A stretch of DNA of 56,145 bases from Desulfovibrionaceae bacterium. GTDB taxonomy: Bacteria; Desulfobacterota; Desulfovibrionia; Desulfovibrionales; Desulfovibrionaceae. The stretch is taken from assembly GCA_031082225.1 (NCBI GenBank), contig JAVHLG010000021.1, forward strand, positions 1-56,145, in the 5' to 3' direction. Below are positions 37,848 through 46,581 of the stretch, one piece after another. The position numbers and the translations under genes are program-made. The notes beneath the pieces are model-generated. The model was given only the letters and a program-made list of their open reading frames with translations. It was not told the DNA's origin and searched no databases. How positions within the stretch are numbered: position 1 is the stretch's first letter; the number at the start of each line of letters is the position of its first letter.

Positions 37848-38341
37848 GCATGCTCCGTTCCGGCCTCAGGGCCGCAGTGGTCGCCACAAAACGGCAAGTG
37901 GCCGATATCATGACGAACACAGTATATCCCATTTTGCATCTTTCGGCAATTCATGGCTCGGGGGGATGGCGTCCCTGCCGGGATGTCGCAGGCGGTCCAG
38001 GGCGAGGCTCCCGGACAGGGCGGAACGTCGGCCCGGGCCGCACCCGGGACGGGACTGGTCGCGCCTGCCCCCCGGCAGGGCGGAACGCCAGGGCCGACTG
38101 GCCGACCGGATGCCCTATGGGCTGATGTCGCCGTAGCGGACCCGCCGGGCCGCGCGGCGGGCGACAGCGGGCGGACTGCCACAATTCAGGGCGCTTGCGG
38201 CTCGATTCGAGGCGGGTTGGTGCAATTCGGGAAAACGTATCCATCTTAAATATCGTGCAATGTTGTACTGGCATGATCCTGGCTAAGAGGCAGGGCAGGG
38301 AGAGTATTGCACGTTCAACGCACAACGCAGGAGGAAGGATC
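37848..38341. other. Divergent regulatory region, 494 bases
   Basis: Between the activator and the helical-protein gene. It holds the sigma-54 promoter (38269-38284), direct GTGCAAT repeats at 38220-38226 and 38255-38261, and an inverted copy ATTGCAC at 38306-38312. CAGGGCGGAAC words recur around 38016 and 38084. No gene is supported. Confidence 0.55.
38269..38284 (+). promoter_or_regulatory. Sigma-54 promoter of the helical-protein gene
   Basis: TGGCATG-ATCC-TGGCT: the invariant GG (-24) and GC (-12) are exactly ten bases apart, and all but two consensus positions match TGGCACG-N4-TTGCW. It lies about 60 bases before the start at 38342. The cognate activator is probably encoded at 36471..37847. 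Confidence 0.68.
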
Positions 38342-38863
38342 ATGAGTCTCAAGTCGTTTTTTTCCAAGGTGTCCAAGGTCGTGTCCGCCGTGGTGGAAAA
38401 GACCGCCGAGGCCGCCTCGCTCATCAGCAAGGTGGGGGAAGTGGTCAGCTTCGTGTCCAGCACCATTTCCACGGCGGCGGGCTTCGTGGCCGAGACCGTG
38501 AGCACCGCAGTCTCCTTTGTCCAGTCCACGGTATCCACCGTGCAGTCCATCATTTCCGACGCCACGACCTCCGTGATCGACAAGGTGGTGCAGACGGCCA
38601 GTTATGTGATCGAACAGGGCGCGACCGCCTACAACTGGGTGGTGGACAAGGTGGAGACCGCGGCGAATTTCATCAGCGACACCGTCGCCACGGGAACCAC
38701 GCTGGTCAACGAGACCGTGGGACTGGCCGAGGAACTGGCCAACGCCCCGGACGGATCGACCGGTTCCCTGGCCTACAATGACTATACCGGGCTGTCCGCC
38801 TCCTCCACGTCTTCGACCGGACTGGCCGCAGACGCGACCCAGAAGACCCTGCTGGCCGCCTGA
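38342..38863 (+). CDS. Amphipathic-helix repeat protein, candidate secreted cargo
   Basis: A 173-residue protein with a very strong ribosome site (AGGAGGAAGG). It is almost entirely Ala, Val, Ser, Thr, Glu and Lys in repeating amphipathic periods (VSKVVSAVVEKTAEAASLISKV, VVSFVSSTISTAAGFV, VSFVQSTVSTVQSI), with no Cys, no signal peptide and no transmembrane helix. The final 35 residues become Ser/Thr/Gly-rich and end TQKTLLAA, like C-terminal signals of type I substrates. Phasin, LEA or apolipoprotein-like proteins have similar periodicity. Context (T1SS exporter and sigma-54 activator next door) suggests an exported surface or matrix protein. I do not recognise a family. Confidence 0.8.
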   Translation: MSLKSFFSKVSKVVSAVVEKTAEAASLISKVGEVVSFVSSTISTAAGFVAETVSTAVSFVQSTVSTVQSIISDATTSVIDKVVQTASYVIEQGATAYNWVVDKVETAANFISDTVATGTTLVNETVGLAEELANAPDGSTGSLAYNDYTGLSASSTSSTGLAADATQKTLLAA

Positions 38864-38887
38864 CGCCTCGTGCGGCCATCCCATGCG

Positions 38888-38922
38888 TCCCCGCCGGTTT
38901 CGCGACCGGCGGGGATTTTTTT
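38888..38922 (+). terminator. Rho-independent terminator
   Basis: TCCCCGCCGGT (38888-38898), six-base loop, perfect complement (38905-38915) and seven T residues. It ends the helical-protein transcript, which is therefore monocistronic. Confidence 0.92.
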
Positions 38923-39027
38923 CATGACGGGATGATCGGACCTGGATCGCAGGCAGGGTCACGGGGCGGGCAGGCCCGCGTGTTCTGGACCGGCAGGGGA
39001 TACGGCGGGGGGGTATTCGAGTCACGG

Positions 39028-39113
39028 GACGGTCAGGCCCGTGTGGGCCATGCGACGTTGCCCCTCACAGGTTGGATCACCAAATACGACGGTCAGGCCC
39101 GCGTGGGCCATGC
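39028..39113. repeat. Two 26-bp direct repeats with internal hairpin
   Basis: GACGGTCAGGCCCGTGTGGG (first 20 bases of the 26) at 39028-39053, and a one-mismatch copy at 39088-39113, exactly 60 bases apart. Each contains GGCCC-N4-GGGCC-type symmetry. A partial copy lies near 38965. The surrounding gap, 38923-39253, holds no gene. Confidence 0.7.
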
Positions 39114-39253
39114 CCAACGGGAGCGCCGCCGGGGGCAGCGTGGCTCTGCCGGGTCGGATGCCTCGTGACGCAGGCAAAGACACTTCCGTCAAAACCACAG
39201 GACGGCCCGCATCCCCGGGAGGAGGCGGGCCGTCGGGATGTCGTGCAGCCAGG

Positions 39254-39604
39254 CTATTCGAATTCCAGGACCAGATTCTTCTCGCAAAAATCGAAAACCA
39301 CGGGCTCGGATTCGGAACCGTCGGCGAAGACCGCCTTGAAATACTGCTCGCAGTCTTCCCCCGCGGTGCTCGCGTCCCATTGCAGGGTTTCCGTCGCCCC
39401 GGCCGCGATGCCCTTGCCGATGTCGAAAAATCCCCAGGATTTGCCATCTTCCGAGACAAGAATCTTGGTGATCTTCGAGCCTGAATTGTTGGAGACCGAA
39501 AACGTGTAGGAGGAGGAGAACGCCGAACTGCAGAGCAACATGAGACACAGGGCACCAAGCATAGCCGTTTTGAAAAGAAACAATGATTTGTGACGTACTC
39601 GCAT
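39254..39604 (-). CDS. Small secreted protein of unknown function
   Basis: A 116-residue exported protein: basic start (MRVRHKSLFLFK), hydrophobic core (AMLGALCLMLLCSSAFS), cleavage near SSSYTF. The mature part is predicted all-beta (FSVSNNSGSKITKILVSEDGKSW, VFADGSESEPVVFDFC) with two Cys that could pair. The ATG at 39604 has AAGGAG upstream. It lies alone and convergent to the helical-protein gene. Family unknown. Confidence 0.8.
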   Translation of the reverse strand: MRVRHKSLFLFKTAMLGALCLMLLCSSAFSSSYTFSVSNNSGSKITKILVSEDGKSWGFFDIGKGIAAGATETLQWDASTAGEDCEQYFKAVFADGSESEPVVFDFCEKNLVLEFE

Positions 39605-40050
39605 GTCCGCTCCTTGTGCAACCAAAGAGAGTGTATGGGGAGGAAGGCTCCATGGCCGCGCGGCCCGGGAAAGACGTTCCCCGGGCCTTGTGAAGCTTGC
39701 TCAGGCACTCTTTGTTTGCCGAAAAATGGAAGAATGTACAACGAGGAAATGAGCCATTGGGCCGTCTCGGCAATAAAATCTGCAGGACGGTCAGTGTGCA
39801 CAGGGTTTGCCGTCGGGCGAAAGACCGGGCAGGGACGTGGCCATGCCCTTCACCGCCCCGGGCGTCGCGCTCCGCAGACCCAACGCCGCATCCGCCATCC
39901 GAATCCGAAACGCGGGATGTCGCAATCCGCATCGGTTCGCCGCATCAGGACTTGACAGAAACGGCTGCATGGCATTCATCATCCGTACATGAGCGCAGCG
40001 TCCCGGCCGCCTTCTTGGGCGGCGGTCTTTTTCGCCTGGGGCACGGGACC
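39605..40050. other. Intergenic region, 446 bases
   Basis: Divergent spacer between the secreted protein and the glycosyltransferase. TTGACA at 39953-39958 could be a -35 element for the glycosyltransferase, but no convincing -10 follows at 17 bases. No gene supported. Confidence 0.4.
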
Positions 40051-41688
40051 ATGGTGAATCCTTGCCGCCACATGCGCGTGTGCCTGGTGGACGGGCCCTT
40101 TGCGGCCTTCTTCACCGCTCGCGGCTGCGAGGTGCTGCACCTTGTCCCGCCCTCCGGGGTGCATGACATCGCGGCCCTTCTTTCCGAACATGGATTTTCG
40201 CCGGATATCCTGCTGCACACGGAAACCCTCGGCCGCAAGGTCATCCTGCGCGGCGTGGAAAACCTTCCCTGCCAGACGGCCTTCTGGTCCGTGGACACCC
40301 ACGTCAACAGCCATTGGCAGGCGCCCTACGGGGCGCTCTTCGATGCGGTGTTCACCACCCAGAAGCATCTCGCCCCCCTTTTTTCCCGGGACGGCGGGCC
40401 TGCGGCCTGCTGGCTGCCCTGGTTCGGCTCGGTGCGGCCGTTTCGGCCCTTCGCCCGGCGGGGCACGGCCGTGGGTTTCGTGGGCCGCCTGAGCGAAGGG
40501 CGGCCCGTGCGCGGCCAGTTCGCGGCCATGCTGCGCTCCCGGTTCGACGCCCGGCTGGCCGAGGGCCTGTCCTTTGCGGCCATGCAGGACTTCTACGACG
40601 ACACGCGTCTGGCCCCCAACGAGGCACTTTTCGGGGAAATCAACTTCCGCCTGTTCGAGGCCGTCTCCAGCGGCAGCCTGTGCTTCACCCTCCGCGCGCC
40701 CGGTTTGGACGATCTGTTTCGCCAGGGCCGGGAGGTCGTGGCCTATGACAACGGCTTTGATCTTGCGGACCGGATGCGCTTTTACCTGGACCGTCCGGAT
40801 CAGGCCGAGACCCTGGCCCGGGCCGGACACGCCGCCGTGGAGGCCGGGCATCTGGCCGGGCATCGGGCCCAGGCGTTGTGGGCAGCCATGCCCCGGGCCC
40901 CGGGCCGGGCCCGGGGCGAGGCGGCGGAGGTCTCCTTCGCCCTGGCCCTGGTGGGGCTCATGGAGGCGGGACTCTTTGGGTATCTGGCCCGGGAGGCGGA
41001 ATCGATCCTGGCCGGTGCGGCCCACATCCCGGCCGCCGCCGGGGGGCTCTTGCGCCTGTGGCGGCTATTCGGGCACGTTGACCGCATCCGGACCCTGTGT
41101 GCGGCCCTGGCCGCCCGAGAGATCGGTGATCCGCTTTTGGCGGCCACAGCGAGCCTGGCGATCCTTTCGGCCGGGGATCTTCCCCTGGCCCGGACCGTGG
41201 TCCGACTCCTGGCCCGTCCCCTGGATGCGGTCGCTCCCGGCAGGAACCGCCGCCGGAACGTGGTCGCCCCGCGCGACATCTGCCTGTTCGCGGCCGGGCT
41301 GTTCCGCCAGGCTGGCCGGATCATGCGCCCCGGGCTGGTCTTTGATCCTGACCGGATGATCCCCCAAACCGTGGCCGAGGCGCTCATCCTGGCCCACTCC
41401 CTGGACCCGGAGGACATGTCCATCGTCACGGCCTTAAACGCGGCCCTGGAACCCCAGCGGGGCACGGAGCAGACGCGCCTTGGCCTTTTGTCCTCCCTGT
41501 CGCTGCATGACCCGGGAAACTGGCGTTGGCCGCTTCGTCTGGCCCAGGTCGGGGCCCGCATGTTCCGGCTGGACGAGGCCGCCCAGGAGATGGCCCTGGC
41601 CTGTTCCATGGCCGGGCAGGCCGGGGAGGGAGCGCGTTATGCGGCCATGTGGGCCAGGCTTTTTTCCGAGGCGGAACAGGACGTCTGA
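40051..41688 (+). CDS. CgeB-like glycosyltransferase family protein
   Basis: A 545-residue cytosolic protein. The N-terminal half (MRVCLVDGPFAAFFTARGCEVLHL, FWSVDTHVNSHW) and the middle (EINFRLFEAVSSGSLCFTLRAPGLDDLFRQGREVVAYDNGFDLADRMRFYL, shown here only as the familiar donor-binding pattern E-A-x-S-S-G near residue 205) fit the GT-B CgeB/DUF3880 group. The C-terminal 230 residues are helical, TPR-like and Ala/Leu-rich. Such enzymes often glycosylate flagellin or surface polymers, but no acceptor is evident here. The ATG at 40051 lacks a strong ribosome site; 40072 is an alternative. Confidence 0.75.
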   Translation: MVNPCRHMRVCLVDGPFAAFFTARGCEVLHLVPPSGVHDIAALLSEHGFSPDILLHTETLGRKVILRGVENLPCQTAFWSVDTHVNSHWQAPYGALFDAVFTTQKHLAPLFSRDGGPAACWLPWFGSVRPFRPFARRGTAVGFVGRLSEGRPVRGQFAAMLRSRFDARLAEGLSFAAMQDFYDDTRLAPNEALFGEINFRLFEAVSSGSLCFTLRAPGLDDLFRQGREVVAYDNGFDLADRMRFYLDRPDQAETLARAGHAAVEAGHLAGHRAQALWAAMPRAPGRARGEAAEVSFALALVGLMEAGLFGYLAREAESILAGAAHIPAAAGGLLRLWRLFGHVDRIRTLCAALAAREIGDPLLAATASLAILSAGDLPLARTVVRLLARPLDAVAPGRNRRRNVVAPRDICLFAAGLFRQAGRIMRPGLVFDPDRMIPQTVAEALILAHSLDPEDMSIVTALNAALEPQRGTEQTRLGLLSSLSLHDPGNWRWPLRLAQVGARMFRLDEAAQEMALACSMAGQAGEGARYAAMWARLFSEAEQDV

Positions 41689-41743
41689 GCGGCAGGGGGA
41701 CTGTCGGCGGCGCAAGGCCCGGCAGGGGCTTTGGAAACACGAT

Positions 41744-41778
41744 GACGGCGGACCAGGGTCGCCCCCTGGTCCGCCGTC
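41744..41778. terminator. Strong convergent hairpin
   Basis: GACGGCGGACCAGGG (41744-41758), five-base loop, perfect 15-base complement (41764-41778), between the convergent glycosyltransferase and tmcA genes. It has no T-run. Confidence 0.6.
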
Positions 41779-41851
41779 CGTTCGTCGTGGCTGTGCGGCT
41801 TGTGTTGCGCTCGGTACTTCCCGTTCTGGGTCGCCAGGCAGCAATACGTTG

Positions 41852-41886
41852 AATGTATGATTTTTATTTAAAAACATACATTTTTT
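41852..41886 (+). terminator. AT-rich terminator
   Basis: AATGTATG (41852-41859) pairs with CATACATT (41875-41882), with T5/A5 pairing inside, followed by a T-run to 41886. It is about 165 bases beyond the glycosyltransferase stop, and probably also stops minus-strand transcripts from tmcA. Confidence 0.6.
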
Positions 41887-41914
41887 AACGCCCTGCCAGC
41901 CGCCGCAGCCGGGT

Positions 41915-42313
41915 CTACTTGGCTGCGGGCGCGGCCGCGTCCACATGGCACTGGCCGCAGGCCGCCGGGCCGGCCTTCTTCTCCAGATGGCAGCCGATGC
42001 ACTGCTGATGATAGGCGCGCATGAGCGCGGTTCTCCCGGCCGGGGCGACCACGGGGTGGCAGTCGGCACAGGGTGTGCCTTCGCTGGTGGCCTTGGGATC
42101 GCGCACGCCGTTTTCGCCGCCGTGATGGCACACGATGCAGTCGTCGAGCTTGGCCTTCTCGTTGTGGGCGTCGTGGGGAAACACGGCTGGCGGACGCCGG
42201 GGCGACGTGAAGGCCTCGGACTTGATCACCAGCATGTCCCCCTGGGAGAAGGCCAGGGGCGCGCCGCACAGGACCGCCGCCAGGGTCAGGGCTGAGATGA
42301 TGTATCTGGTCAT
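41915..42313 (-). CDS. tmcA: Tetrahaem type II cytochrome c3 (TmcA)
   Basis: A 132-residue periplasmic cytochrome. Signal peptide (IISALTLAAVLCGAPLAFS), then four CxxCH motifs, CIVCH, CADCH, CIGCH and CGQCH, and distal His residues in FPHDAHNE. This is the pattern of the acidic cytochrome c3 that receives electrons from the periplasmic hydrogenase/cytochrome c3 pool and feeds the Tmc complex. It is the last gene in the tmcDCBA transcript, 28 bases after tmcB. Confidence 0.9.
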   Translation of the reverse strand: MTRYIISALTLAAVLCGAPLAFSQGDMLVIKSEAFTSPRRPPAVFPHDAHNEKAKLDDCIVCHHGGENGVRDPKATSEGTPCADCHPVVAPAGRTALMRAYHQQCIGCHLEKKAGPAACGQCHVDAAAPAAK

Positions 42314-42341
42314 GATCGGATTCTCCCGTGACGGCGGGCCG

Positions 42342-43664
42342 TCAGGACGCGCCTTTTTTTTCCATGCATTCGTAGATGATGTCGCCAAGGAACTTCAGTT
42401 CCATGCCGAGCCCGTATTTGTGGATGATGTCGTCCAGGCCGCCGTGGCAGTTGTGGCAGGGGGCGATGCAGGTCTTGACCCCGGTGGCCTTGAGCTGCTC
42501 GGCCTTGATGGAGTTGCCCACGATGCGCACGTTCTTGAAGGGAGGCCCGCAGTTGATGACCCCGCCGCCTGCGCAGCAGCAGTAGTTGTGCTCCCGGTTG
42601 GGGGTCATCTCCACCACGCCGTCGCAGATGGCGTGCACCACCTCGCGCAGCTTGTCCATGAGCCCCCGGCCGCGAATGACGTTGCAGGGGTCGTGGATGG
42701 TCACCGGTCCGGGGTACTTTTTGGCCATCTGGATTTTTCCGGAATTTAAGAGCTCCCAGAAAAATTCGATGGAGTGGACCACGGGCACCGGGTGCATGCC
42801 CCAGCCCAGCCAGCGGTTGGCGACATCATAGATGGCCCTGAAGGCGTGGCCGCACTCGCCCATGACGATGCGCTTGACGCGCAGGCGCTGTGCGGTCGCG
42901 AAGTGGGCCATCTCGATGCGGCCCATGATCTCCATGTCGCCGGTGAACATGGCCATGTTGCTGTTGTCCCAGCCCGGGGTGGCGGGCATGGTCCAATTGA
43001 CCCCGGCCTGGTTGAAGATGAACGCAGCCTGATAGATGAGCTGGGTGCGGAACTTGGGCTCCGGGGCGATGACCGAATACATGAAGTCCGCGCCTTCCAC
43101 CTCAAGCGGGATGCGCAAGGAGGGCATCTCGTCCCGGGCCTCGTCTTCCTGCCATTTGAGGGTGTCGATCCACTCGTCGTCCTTGACCCACATCTGGTTC
43201 ATGGTGGCCGAGTGGCTGTGAGCCGTGTCCTGGATGTACTGCGGGGTGACCCCGAGCTTGTGGCAGATGCGGCGAACAAACGACATGATGTAGGCCGTAT
43301 CGATGCCAAGCGGGCAGTAGTGCATGCAGCGCCGACACAGGTTGCACTCGGTGTAGGCGATCTGGGCGCACTGGTGGATGAATTCCGGGCTCACCAGTCC
43401 CTTGTGCTTGAGGATCTCCCACATGGTCTGGCGGACCTTGGCCACCGGGGCGTAGGAGGGATCCTTGTGGGACATGTAGTAGTGGCAGGCCTGGGCGCAC
43501 ATGCCGCAACGCACGCAGGTCTCCACATAGGTTTTGAGTCTGGCCCCGCCTTCTCCGGCCAGGACCGCCTGAATGGTTTTCTGAATCTTTTCCGGGGTCA
43601 GCCGGGCGATCCCGGCCTCGAGCCCCGCATCTTCTATGCGCCTGTCGGCAATGGTGGTCGTCAT
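42342..43664 (-). CDS. tmcB: TmcB, HdrD-like iron-sulfur/CCG subunit
   Basis: A 440-residue cytosolic redox subunit. Two [4Fe-4S] motifs near the N-terminus, CVRCGMCAQAC and CNLCRRCMHYC, are followed by CCG-type domains: ECGH with Cys271, DPCN, YCCCAGGG and CIAPCHNC, the ligands of the non-cubane cluster in HdrB/HdrD. In Desulfovibrio the Tmc complex passes periplasmic electrons through cytochrome b to this subunit. The ATG at 43664 has GGAGG upstream. It provides the intact-Cys reference for the selenoprotein at 54749..56050. Confidence 0.94.
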   Translation of the reverse strand: MTTTIADRRIEDAGLEAGIARLTPEKIQKTIQAVLAGEGGARLKTYVETCVRCGMCAQACHYYMSHKDPSYAPVAKVRQTMWEILKHKGLVSPEFIHQCAQIAYTECNLCRRCMHYCPLGIDTAYIMSFVRRICHKLGVTPQYIQDTAHSHSATMNQMWVKDDEWIDTLKWQEDEARDEMPSLRIPLEVEGADFMYSVIAPEPKFRTQLIYQAAFIFNQAGVNWTMPATPGWDNSNMAMFTGDMEIMGRIEMAHFATAQRLRVKRIVMGECGHAFRAIYDVANRWLGWGMHPVPVVHSIEFFWELLNSGKIQMAKKYPGPVTIHDPCNVIRGRGLMDKLREVVHAICDGVVEMTPNREHNYCCCAGGGVINCGPPFKNVRIVGNSIKAEQLKATGVKTCIAPCHNCHGGLDDIIHKYGLGMELKFLGDIIYECMEKKGAS

Positions 43665-43677
43665 GTGTCCTCCGGGA

Positions 43678-44337
43678 TTACCAGTCCTTGGCCCGCCGCA
43701 CGCCGCCGAACTCGGAGCCGATGTAGCCCCGTGAGAAGAATCCGAACAGCATGTGGCTGAGTCTGGTGAAGGGGATGGCGATGAGCATGGCCTCGCCGCA
43801 CAGGATGTGCAGGGTGGTGAGGGTCAGGCTGTCGCCGATCTGGTGATAGGCCAAAAATCCGGTCGAAAAGGTGCTAAAGACCAGGACCAGGACCAGCCAG
43901 TCGTGGGTCGAGGTCACGAACCGCACCTCCGGCAGGCTCAGGCGCCGCCAGGCGAAGAACAGGCAGGCGACCATGACCGCCACGGTCAGTCCGTCGGCCA
44001 GTCCGTCGGGAAGGGCGGCGTAGGTGAAGCCGAAGGAGGTGTCCCACATGACGATGTGGGACATAAGGAAGATGGGAACCAGGAACAGACAGATGTGGAA
44101 CACGTAGGTTACGACCGTCAGGGCCGGGTTTTCCCGCCAGCCCAGGGATCCGAAGGGAATGAGCCAGTGGAAGATGGAGCGCAGGGAATAGCGCCAGGTC
44201 ATGTAGCTCAGAAAGGCGGCGTCTTTTTTCTTGGCCAGGGAATACATGGAAAAAAGTCGCGCCAGGGAGCCGATGACGAACACGCCGAAGGCCAGCCAGG
44301 CCAGCGGTCCCACGGCCAGGGCGTACAGTTCGAGCAT
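43678..44337 (-). CDS. tmcC: TmcC, membrane cytochrome b subunit
   Basis: A 219-residue NarI/DsrM-like membrane protein with five hydrophobic segments. Candidate haem ligands are the His residues in SIFHWLIPF, VFHICLF, LMSHIVMW, LTTLHILCG and RLSHMLFGF. The start at 44337 has GGAGG six bases upstream. It transfers electrons across the membrane from the cytochrome c3 side to TmcB. Gap to tmcB is 13 bases. Confidence 0.93.
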   Translation of the reverse strand: MLELYALAVGPLAWLAFGVFVIGSLARLFSMYSLAKKKDAAFLSYMTWRYSLRSIFHWLIPFGSLGWRENPALTVVTYVFHICLFLVPIFLMSHIVMWDTSFGFTYAALPDGLADGLTVAVMVACLFFAWRRLSLPEVRFVTSTHDWLVLVLVFSTFSTGFLAYHQIGDSLTLTTLHILCGEAMLIAIPFTRLSHMLFGFFSRGYIGSEFGGVRRAKDW

Positions 44338-44433
44338 GGGAACCTCCAAGGAACCTGTTGAAGGGGCCGGGGCCTCGTTCAACGTTTTTGTGCTTGTCCG
44401 TTTCCAGGGGGCGCGGGGGCGCGCCCGGGGCCG

Positions 44434-45702
44434 CTATCCCGTAAAGGCCGAGACCGGGGCCACGATGCGCTTGTACGCCTTGCCGCTTATGCCCCGCAAA
44501 AGCACCTTTGCGCCGTCCGGTGAAAAGATCGGGTTGAAGGCCCGGTCAAAGGTCTCGGGGTGGGCCTTGCCGCCCAGGACAAATGCCTGCCTGCCGTCTT
44601 TTTCCACCCGGACGGCCACCTGACCCGTGGCCGGGCAGATCACCGGGCCATAGGCCATGTCGTAGACCCCGGGCCACACGGAACCGTTCACCAGCACCCG
44701 GAAGGCGGCGTTGTCGTTGCTGGCCTGGGCGGCCACGGTCCTGCCGTCGGGGGAGACGCGCAGGTCGGTGACCACCGGGAAGGTGGCGGACCAGGGCGCG
44801 GCGTTCACGGCCACGGTGAACTTGCCGAAGCTTGGGGCCACGATGGCGGCCAGGGTCGCGCCGTCGGCGGAGAACTGCGGATGGTGGCATTGGATAAAGG
44901 CCGGATTCCACACAAATCCCGCGTCTCCGGCCATGCCCCAGAGGCCTTTTTTCCGCACCGGGGCCAGCACCTGGCCGTTTCCGGGATGGAAGACCGGGCC
45001 CCAGGCGCAGTCGTAGGCCGCGTCCCAGGCCTTGCCGTCCACGGCCACGGAATAGTCGTACAGGGAGCGGCGGATGGTGGCGGCCGCGCGGCCGGTCTTT
45101 TGCTCGATGGCCGGGTCGAAACAGTTGACGAAGATGGCGTCCCAGGGTTCGCCGTCCACGGCCACGCTGAAGATGCCCTGCTGGAAGGTCGCGATGTCCG
45201 CCTGTCCCAGGGACTTGACCTGCACGGCGGCGGCGGTGTGCAAACCGTCGGCGGCCAGGCGGAAGTTGTTGGCGTTTTCGTGCAGGGTTTCCCATGGCGT
45301 GCCGTCCACGATCATGCCGTAGGTTCCCTCGCTCTGGATACAGGCCGCGATGACCCCGCCGTCCGCAGAAAAGGTGGTTCCCCAGGCGAAGTCGAAGCTT
45401 TCCTCCCAGGACTCCCCGTCCACGGACACGGTCCACATGCCGTCCTCCATGGTCACGGCCGTGAGCCTGCCGTCCGGGGAAAACCTGAGGTACCAGGCCT
45501 TTTCGAAATCCGTTTCCCAGGGCTCTGCGTTGACGCACACGGTAAACCGGCCGTCCCCGAGATTGGCCACTGCGGCCAGGCGCTCCCCGTCCGGGGAGGC
45601 CTCGGGCTCCTCCGTCCATTCGTGGGGGGCCGCACAGGCCGTCGCGTCTTCGAGCACGGTCCGGGCTCCGGGCTCCCAGTCCCAGGCTTGATCGGCTTGC
45701 AT
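44434..45702 (-). CDS. tmcD: TmcD, Trp-rich subunit
   Basis: A 422-residue soluble protein built from about eight WD40/beta-propeller-like repeats, each with a core such as FTVCVNAEPWETDF, WTVSVDGESWEESF, FSVAVDGEPWDAIF or YSVAVDGKAWDAAY. It has no signal peptide and no cofactor motif. The Trp-rich repeat pattern and position match TmcD of the Desulfovibrio transmembrane complex, whose exact role is unknown. It is first in the operon, with AAGGAG upstream of its ATG. Confidence 0.9.
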   Translation of the reverse strand: MQADQAWDWEPGARTVLEDATACAAPHEWTEEPEASPDGERLAAVANLGDGRFTVCVNAEPWETDFEKAWYLRFSPDGRLTAVTMEDGMWTVSVDGESWEESFDFAWGTTFSADGGVIAACIQSEGTYGMIVDGTPWETLHENANNFRLAADGLHTAAAVQVKSLGQADIATFQQGIFSVAVDGEPWDAIFVNCFDPAIEQKTGRAAATIRRSLYDYSVAVDGKAWDAAYDCAWGPVFHPGNGQVLAPVRKKGLWGMAGDAGFVWNPAFIQCHHPQFSADGATLAAIVAPSFGKFTVAVNAAPWSATFPVVTDLRVSPDGRTVAAQASNDNAAFRVLVNGSVWPGVYDMAYGPVICPATGQVAVRVEKDGRQAFVLGGKAHPETFDRAFNPIFSPDGAKVLLRGISGKAYKRIVAPVSAFTG

Positions 45703-46089
45703 GCGATGGCTCCTTGAAGAAGGGTTTTCCGTGCGGGTCTGCTTACGACCACGCCCGGGTCGCGCCCGTCAGCCGGCGCGTCGGCGTCCGTTCCGACCCG
45801 TGTGTCTGTCCAGCAGGACGACTCCCGCCGGGGTGTTCACGGATCGTCCCGGAATACAAGGGCTTCCCGGTATGTCACGTTACATACTTGGGGTGATTGT
45901 CCCTATCATGAAAATCGATGACATAAAAAGACAATTCTGACGCGGAAGTTGAAGAATTTTTTCACATGCCGGTTTCCCGGCCTCCCCGGCCCGCCGCCAA
46001 ACCGCGCGGCGGGCCGGAGGACGCCGGACCCTGGAGGAGACGGCCGGGGCGGGCAGGTCGCCGTGGCCGAAGGGGGCAGGCGGAAAAAA
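45703..46089. other. Intergenic region upstream of tmcD, 387 bases
   Basis: Contains an AT-richer block at 45865-45965 that probably holds the tmcD promoter (minus strand). The hairpin CCGGCCCGCCGC / GCGGCGGGCCGG (45986-46017) follows the end of the NifU-like gene. No gene supported. Confidence 0.5.
45986..46017 (-). terminator. GC-rich hairpin after NifU-like gene
   Basis: A perfect 12-base stem with an eight-base loop, 73 bases beyond the stop of the last gene of the minus-strand ORP operon. No T-run directly follows; AAAAAATTC comes 30 bases later. Confidence 0.45.
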
Positions 46090-46557
46090 TCACGCCGGGG
46101 CCCGGCGTGCGGCGTCGGCAAGGGCTGCCCGGAGGGCCTCGGCGGCCAGGAAGGCGCAGTGGGCCTCGTCGGCCGGAAATCCTGGCAGAAGCGCCAGGAT
46201 GTCGGTGTCCGTGATGTCGTAGGCCGACTCCAGGTCCTGTCCCACGGCCAGTTCCACGGCCACCGAGGCGCACACCTGGCTGGCCCCGCAGCCGTCGGAG
46301 AAAAAACCGCAGGTGACAATTTTTTCGGCGTCGATGGTCAGGGAGATCTCGATGGTGTCGCCGCAGGCGCCGGTCAGCCGACCCACCCCGTCGGCCTTGG
46401 GGACGCGGCCCATGGCCGGAAGCGTCTTCCAGCGCCGGAAGGCCTCGGGCCCGTAGTGCTCAAGGGCCGTTGCGTCGATGCCCGATTGCAGGTCGGTCGC
46501 CAGATCGTCCAGGAAGTCGGGCGGGCAGGCCGCCTTCCTGTCTTGCATGTCAGCCAT
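46090..46557 (-). CDS. NifU/IscU-like iron-sulfur scaffold protein
   Basis: A 155-residue scaffold of the NifU N-terminal family. The three ligand cysteines are C65 (GACGD), C90 (SDGCGASQ) and C134 (AHCAF), as in IscU; extra cysteines are C83 and C96. Its place at the end of the ORP minus-strand cluster, after a NifX-like ATPase, suggests that it loads an iron-sulfur or mixed-metal cluster onto cluster proteins. The ATG at 46557 has AAGGAG upstream. Confidence 0.88.
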   Translation of the reverse strand: MADMQDRKAACPPDFLDDLATDLQSGIDATALEHYGPEAFRRWKTLPAMGRVPKADGVGRLTGACGDTIEISLTIDAEKIVTCGFFSDGCGASQVCASVAVELAVGQDLESAYDITDTDILALLPGFPADEAHCAFLAAEALRAALADAARRAPA

Positions 46558-46581
46558 GGGGGAAGACTCCTTGTGTCCGGG

